Part shown: positions 61,019 through 64,000 of the stretch, in pieces
Numbering within the stretch: the first letter of the stretch is position 1
Layout of the letters: each line of letters opens with the position of its first letter
Source: Flavobacterium eburneipallidum
GTDB lineage: Bacteria > Bacteroidota > Bacteroidia > Flavobacteriales > Flavobacteriaceae
Assembly: GCF_027111355.2 (NCBI RefSeq)
Contig: NZ_CP114291.2
Location: 3,038,001 to 3,102,000 of the forward strand
Length of the DNA stretch: 64,000 nt
Direction: 5' to 3'
The notes under the pieces: model-generated
The model's input: only the letters and a program-made list of their open reading frames with translations
Database searches by the model: none
What the model was told of the DNA's origin: nothing
Made by a program: the position numbers and the translations under genes

Positions 61019-62074
61019 TCAATTTATATTTTCAAAAATAACAAAAAATGAAGCTCCTTTATTGACTCCTTCGCTTTTTGCAAAGAGTTTTCCTTCGTGT
61101 TTTTCGACTATTTTTTTGCACAAATACAATCCAATTCCAGTTGATGATTCATTGGCAGTTCCCAAACGACCTTGATTGGTGAATTTTTTGAAAAGAGCTT
61201 CGCTGTATTTGGAGTCAAAACCAATTCCTGTGTCAGATACTTCAAAAATTAGTTCCTTATTTTTAGTTGTCACACTAATTTTTATCTCACTATCGGGAAA
61301 CGAAAATTTTATAGCATTATCAATCAAATTAACCAAAACTCGAATGAGTAAATCTTGGTCTATTTTCAGTTTTGCTTTTTTTACTGTAACATTGGTTAAC
61401 ATTTGAATTCCTTTGGCAGCTAGTTTTTGCCCAACTTGATCGTTTACTATACCTAAAAGTGTTTTTATTTTAATGTCTTTTACGACCTGTATCTTTTTAG
61501 AAATTTCATCTTCTTCTTGAATCAATTTAATAAAGGTTTCAATAAAAACAAATTGCTGACTAGTCGTTTGATCAATCAAATTAGCATATTCTACAACTTC
61601 TTGTGAGGGTTTTTCATCTAAAATAAGTTTGGCCAACGCTTGTGCATTTCCTGCAAAATTCCTTAAATCATGTGAAAGTAAGTACACCAAATCTTCTTTA
61701 TCCGAACGATATTCTTCATTTTCGGAGATCGATTTTTGAATATTACGCAACAACAATCCCGCTTCATCATCAAAAGTGGTTGGCAATTGAGACACCGTTC
61801 TATTAATTCGATATTCATTCAATGCTCTTGAGGCGACTTCTATTGGCTTGATAAGTCTTTTTAAAGTAAGCAAAGTAAGTCCTGTTGCTAGCAAAGTCAT
61901 TAGCAAGATGAATACAATGATTGTGTCATTGGATGGATGATTTTTTCCTAACAAAACAAAAAATAACAATCCTATCAGTGGAATATGAATTCCCAGAAAG
62001 GTTACAAAAAGAAACTTGTTAACGTAACTATTCTTAAGAAAACTAATTGTAGATAACTTGCTGTATAATTTCAT
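61019..62074 (-). CDS. sensor histidine kinase (orphan)
   Basis: A 351-residue kinase. Two hydrophobic helices (about 17-37 and 50-70) with almost no periplasmic loop, a HAMP-like segment, phospho-acceptor region DLVYLLSHDLRNFAGNAQAL (the His of SHDLRN), N box LVNLIDNAIKFS, G1 VSDTGIGFDSKY, and G2 STGIGLYLCKKIVEKHEG. The lack of a sensor domain suggests sensing in the membrane or via another protein. No response-regulator gene is adjacent. Confidence 0.9.
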   Translation of the reverse strand: MKLYSKLSTISFLKNSYVNKFLFVTFLGIHIPLIGLLFFVLLGKNHPSNDTIIVFILLMTLLATGLTLLTLKRLIKPIEVASRALNEYRINRTVSQLPTTFDDEAGLLLRNIQKSISENEEYRSDKEDLVYLLSHDLRNFAGNAQALAKLILDEKPSQEVVEYANLIDQTTSQQFVFIETFIKLIQEEDEISKKIQVVKDIKIKTLLGIVNDQVGQKLAAKGIQMLTNVTVKKAKLKIDQDLLIRVLVNLIDNAIKFSFPDSEIKISVTTKNKELIFEVSDTGIGFDSKYSEALFKKFTNQGRLGTANESSTGIGLYLCKKIVEKHEGKLFAKSEGVNKGASFFVIFENIN

Positions 62075-62221
62075 AAAATAGGGACTGCTTTTTAATGTTC
62101 ATTTACAAAAACTCAAACCTAATAATTGGCAAGTTCAATAAATGATGAGTTTAAAAAGTCTAATTTAGAACTTTTCAATTTAACTTTTTAGAAATTATTT
62201 TATTTTTTATGATTCTATACC

Positions 62222-62253
62222 AAAAAAAAGCTCCCATTTCTGGAAGCTTTTTT
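62222..62253 (-). terminator. terminator after yidC
   Basis: Minus strand AAAAAAGCTTCCAG pairs with the GGGAGCTTTTTT side, with one mismatch, then T-run. It ends four bases after the yidC stop. Confidence 0.8.
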
Positions 62254-62256
62254 AAA

Positions 62257-64000
62257 CTATTTCTTTTTATTCTTTGCCTTTTCGGCTTCTGCTTGTTCCA
62301 TTACTTCTTGTAATTTTTGTTGGAACTTGCTCTGTTTTTTAGGCTCTTTCAATTTATTCTCTTGAATTTGAGCATGAATCTTGTCTGAATCAACTATGTA
62401 ATTTTTAATTACAAACATAATTCCAATGGTAATTAAGTTCGAAATAAAGTTATACAAACTCAATCCTGCACCATAACTATTAAAGAAAATCAACATCATG
62501 ATTGGCGAAACATAAATCATAATCTTCATCATCTTGGCCATATCTGGCATTCCTTCTTGTTGAGGCGCAGCCATTTGTTGGTCGCCAGAAGTCATTTTCA
62601 TATAAAAGAAAATCGCAATTGCTGCCAAAATTGGGAACAAACTAATATGACTTCCGTACAAAGGAATATGGAAAGGCAATTGATAAATAGAGTCAAATGA
62701 AGATAAATCGTCTGCCCAAAGGAAACTTTTTTGTCTCAACTCCAAAGCCGATGGAAAAAACTGAAACGAAGCATACATAAACGGAATCTGAATCAAAGCT
62801 GGAATACAACCCGCCATAGGATTTACACCCGCTTTGTTGTACAACTTCATCGTTTCTTGTTGCTTTTTCATCGGGTCTTTTTTGAATTTTTCTCCCAATT
62901 CGGTAATTTCAGGACGCAATACTTTCATCTTGGCTTGCGACAAGAATGATTTATACGTAATAGGCGACATAGCAATTTTGATAATAATCGTAAAAACAAT
63001 AATCGCAATTCCTAATGCTAATCCAATTGTTGAACTCAAAAAAGCAAATAATGGAATGAAAATAAACTTATTAATCCATCCAAAAATTCCCCAACCTAGT
63101 GGGATTACTTTTTCTAAATTTTTATCATAAGACTTTAATGTTTTATAATCTGATGGTCCAAAGTACCAGCTCATTTTATAATCGATTTCGCCATTGCTAA
63201 AAGCCAAAGGAACATTAGCTTTAAAATCTTTGGTAAAAGTAGTATCTATTGTTTCGTCTTTGACCAAGTTATTCGATTGTAATTTAGAAGTTTCGAACGC
63301 TTTGTCTGTCAATAATATAGAGGTGAAAAAATGCTGTTTGAAAGCAATATAACTTACTTTTTCAGGAGTTTCTTCTTTATCATTTCCTTGTCCTACATAA
63401 TCTGTTTTTCCATCTTCGTATTCGAAATGCACTTCAGCATAACGATTCTCATAAGAAATACTTTTTTCGTTGCGGAATGTCTTCAACTCCCATTGTAAAT
63501 CCAATGGTTTCGAAATATTCAACACTTTATTCAATCCTTGAGAACGCAAATCAAAACCAATCATATAATCGTTTGGTTTCAAAATGTATTTGTATTCCAA
63601 AAATTCGTTGGCTCCCGATTTCAATTTCATCGAAAGGATTTGATCTGCTCCTAATTTGGATAAAGTAGGTTCAAAAAATAAATCTTTAGTATTTAAAGTA
63701 CGATTATCATTGGTTTGCAACTGAATATTCAAATTGGCATTGTTGTCTTTTATCAATTCAACCAATTGTCCTGACCCTTTTTGAAATTTTTCGTAGTTCT
63801 TCAAACTCGCTTCAACGATATAACCTCCTTTGTTGGCGATTTTCAATTTTATAACTTCATTTTCGATAGTTGTAAAATCGTTTTTAGCCGATGGAAGAGT
63901 CGCAGAATAAGCAAAACTACCAAGTGTTTTTTGTAGTTGAACCAATTGAGTTGAATCGCCAGCCATAACTGCTACAGGAGCTACCGCAGTTTTATTTGCC
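62257..64000 (-). CDS. yidC: membrane protein insertase YidC (5' truncated)
   Basis: At least 581 residues are visible; the frame is open through the right edge, so the N-terminus (about 50 residues with the first membrane helix) lies beyond it. A periplasmic beta-sandwich domain (to about residue 300) precedes the membrane core: FAFLSSTIGLALGIAIIVFTIIIK, then SYGAGLSLYNFISNLITIG. The charged tail EQAEAEKAKNKKK is typical. YidC inserts inner-membrane proteins with or without Sec. The Met at 63966 is internal. Confidence 0.94.
   Translation of the reverse strand, partial: ANKTAVAPVAVMAGDSTQLVQLQKTLGSFAYSATLPSAKNDFTTIENEVIKLKIANKGGYIVEASLKNYEKFQKGSGQLVELIKDNNANLNIQLQTNDNRTLNTKDLFFEPTLSKLGADQILSMKLKSGANEFLEYKYILKPNDYMIGFDLRSQGLNKVLNISKPLDLQWELKTFRNEKSISYENRYAEVHFEYEDGKTDYVGQGNDKEETPEKVSYIAFKQHFFTSILLTDKAFETSKLQSNNLVKDETIDTTFTKDFKANVPLAFSNGEIDYKMSWYFGPSDYKTLKSYDKNLEKVIPLGWGIFGWINKFIFIPLFAFLSSTIGLALGIAIIVFTIIIKIAMSPITYKSFLSQAKMKVLRPEITELGEKFKKDPMKKQQETMKLYNKAGVNPMAGCIPALIQIPFMYASFQFFPSALELRQKSFLWADDLSSFDSIYQLPFHIPLYGSHISLFPILAAIAIFFYMKMTSGDQQMAAPQQEGMPDMAKMMKIMIYVSPIMMLIFFNSYGAGLSLYNFISNLITIGIMFVIKNYIVDSDKIHAQIQENKLKEPKKQSKFQQKLQEVMEQAEAEKAKNKKK

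Noticed and set aside
61019..62074. Two-component system
   Set aside because: Only the histidine kinase is present; no response regulator lies on either side.

Overview
The window is a chromosomal segment of a member of the Flavobacteriaceae, most likely Flavobacterium or a close relative. The sequence is AT-rich. Start codons lack Shine-Dalgarno sequences and sit behind A-rich leaders. Many genes are preceded by the Bacteroidetes promoter -7 element TAnnTTTG (usually TATTTTTG or TACTTTTG), in the best cases with TTG 17-19 bases upstream. The gene set fits too: a roughly 1,100-residue SecA, MbnP/MbnH, BT_3928-type DoxX, DUF1599, DUF2795 and a CarboxypepD_reg/beta-barrel receptor. No rRNA, tRNA, CRISPR array or prophage was found.

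Layout. 1-3.4 kb: truncated SDR oxidoreductase (minus), SAM methyltransferase, LolD/MacB-type ABC ATPase, corrinoid adenosyltransferase, DUF2795 protein. 3.5-6.9 kb: secA. 7.0-10.4 kb: a secreted Cys-motif protein (apparently CTG-started), MbnP lipoprotein, MbnH di-haem protein and an outer-membrane protein, a putative copper-related module. 11.0-13.1 kb (minus): PiT phosphate transporter with its DUF47 partner. 13.3-19.2 kb: a Thr-rich leader peptide, thrA (aspartokinase/homoserine dehydrogenase), thrB, an inserted hypothetical gene plus ParDE toxin-antitoxin pair, then thrC. 19.3-29.7 kb: rlmH, amtB, TonB-type receptor, arsC-like reductase, CPBP protease, menE-like ligase, DoxX, acyl-CoA carboxylase beta subunit and lpxD. 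29.9-43.2 kb: outer-membrane phospholipase A, prfB with programmed +1 frameshift, threonine aldolase, VapC-type toxin and antitoxin, DUF1003, YbaB, S9 peptidase, PLP cysteine-synthase-like enzyme, YebC, S41 protease, gcvT.

43.3-46.8 kb is the accessory region. It holds a ParB-fold protein plus D12-class adenine methyltransferase gene pair lying between two repeat arms, then a REP-associated (Y1/HUH) transposase gene between a lipoprotein gene and a duplicated copy of that gene's last 70 bases. 47-64 kb returns to housekeeping: folP, DUF1599, BT_3928, TlpA thioredoxin, tpiA, cysteine desulfurase, Smr protein, epsC-cysM cysteine synthesis pair, OsmC, a two-FAS1 lipoprotein, SGNH hydrolase, aldo/keto reductase, an orphan histidine kinase and yidC (N-terminus beyond the window).

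Intergenic regions carry several families of imperfect inverted repeats. Examples are CCGCAGATTCGCAGATT, CCACAAATTACACC, CCTTTGTCAAAGTT, CAGT-rich units and a nested 155-base structure near 60.4 kb. The best candidates for undescribed biology are the threonine attenuator leader, the toxin-antitoxin insertion inside the thr operon, the MbnPH module with its extra Cys protein, the ParB/methyltransferase island, and the transposase with its nearby palindromes. No computation was run; repeat and promoter matches were made by eye.
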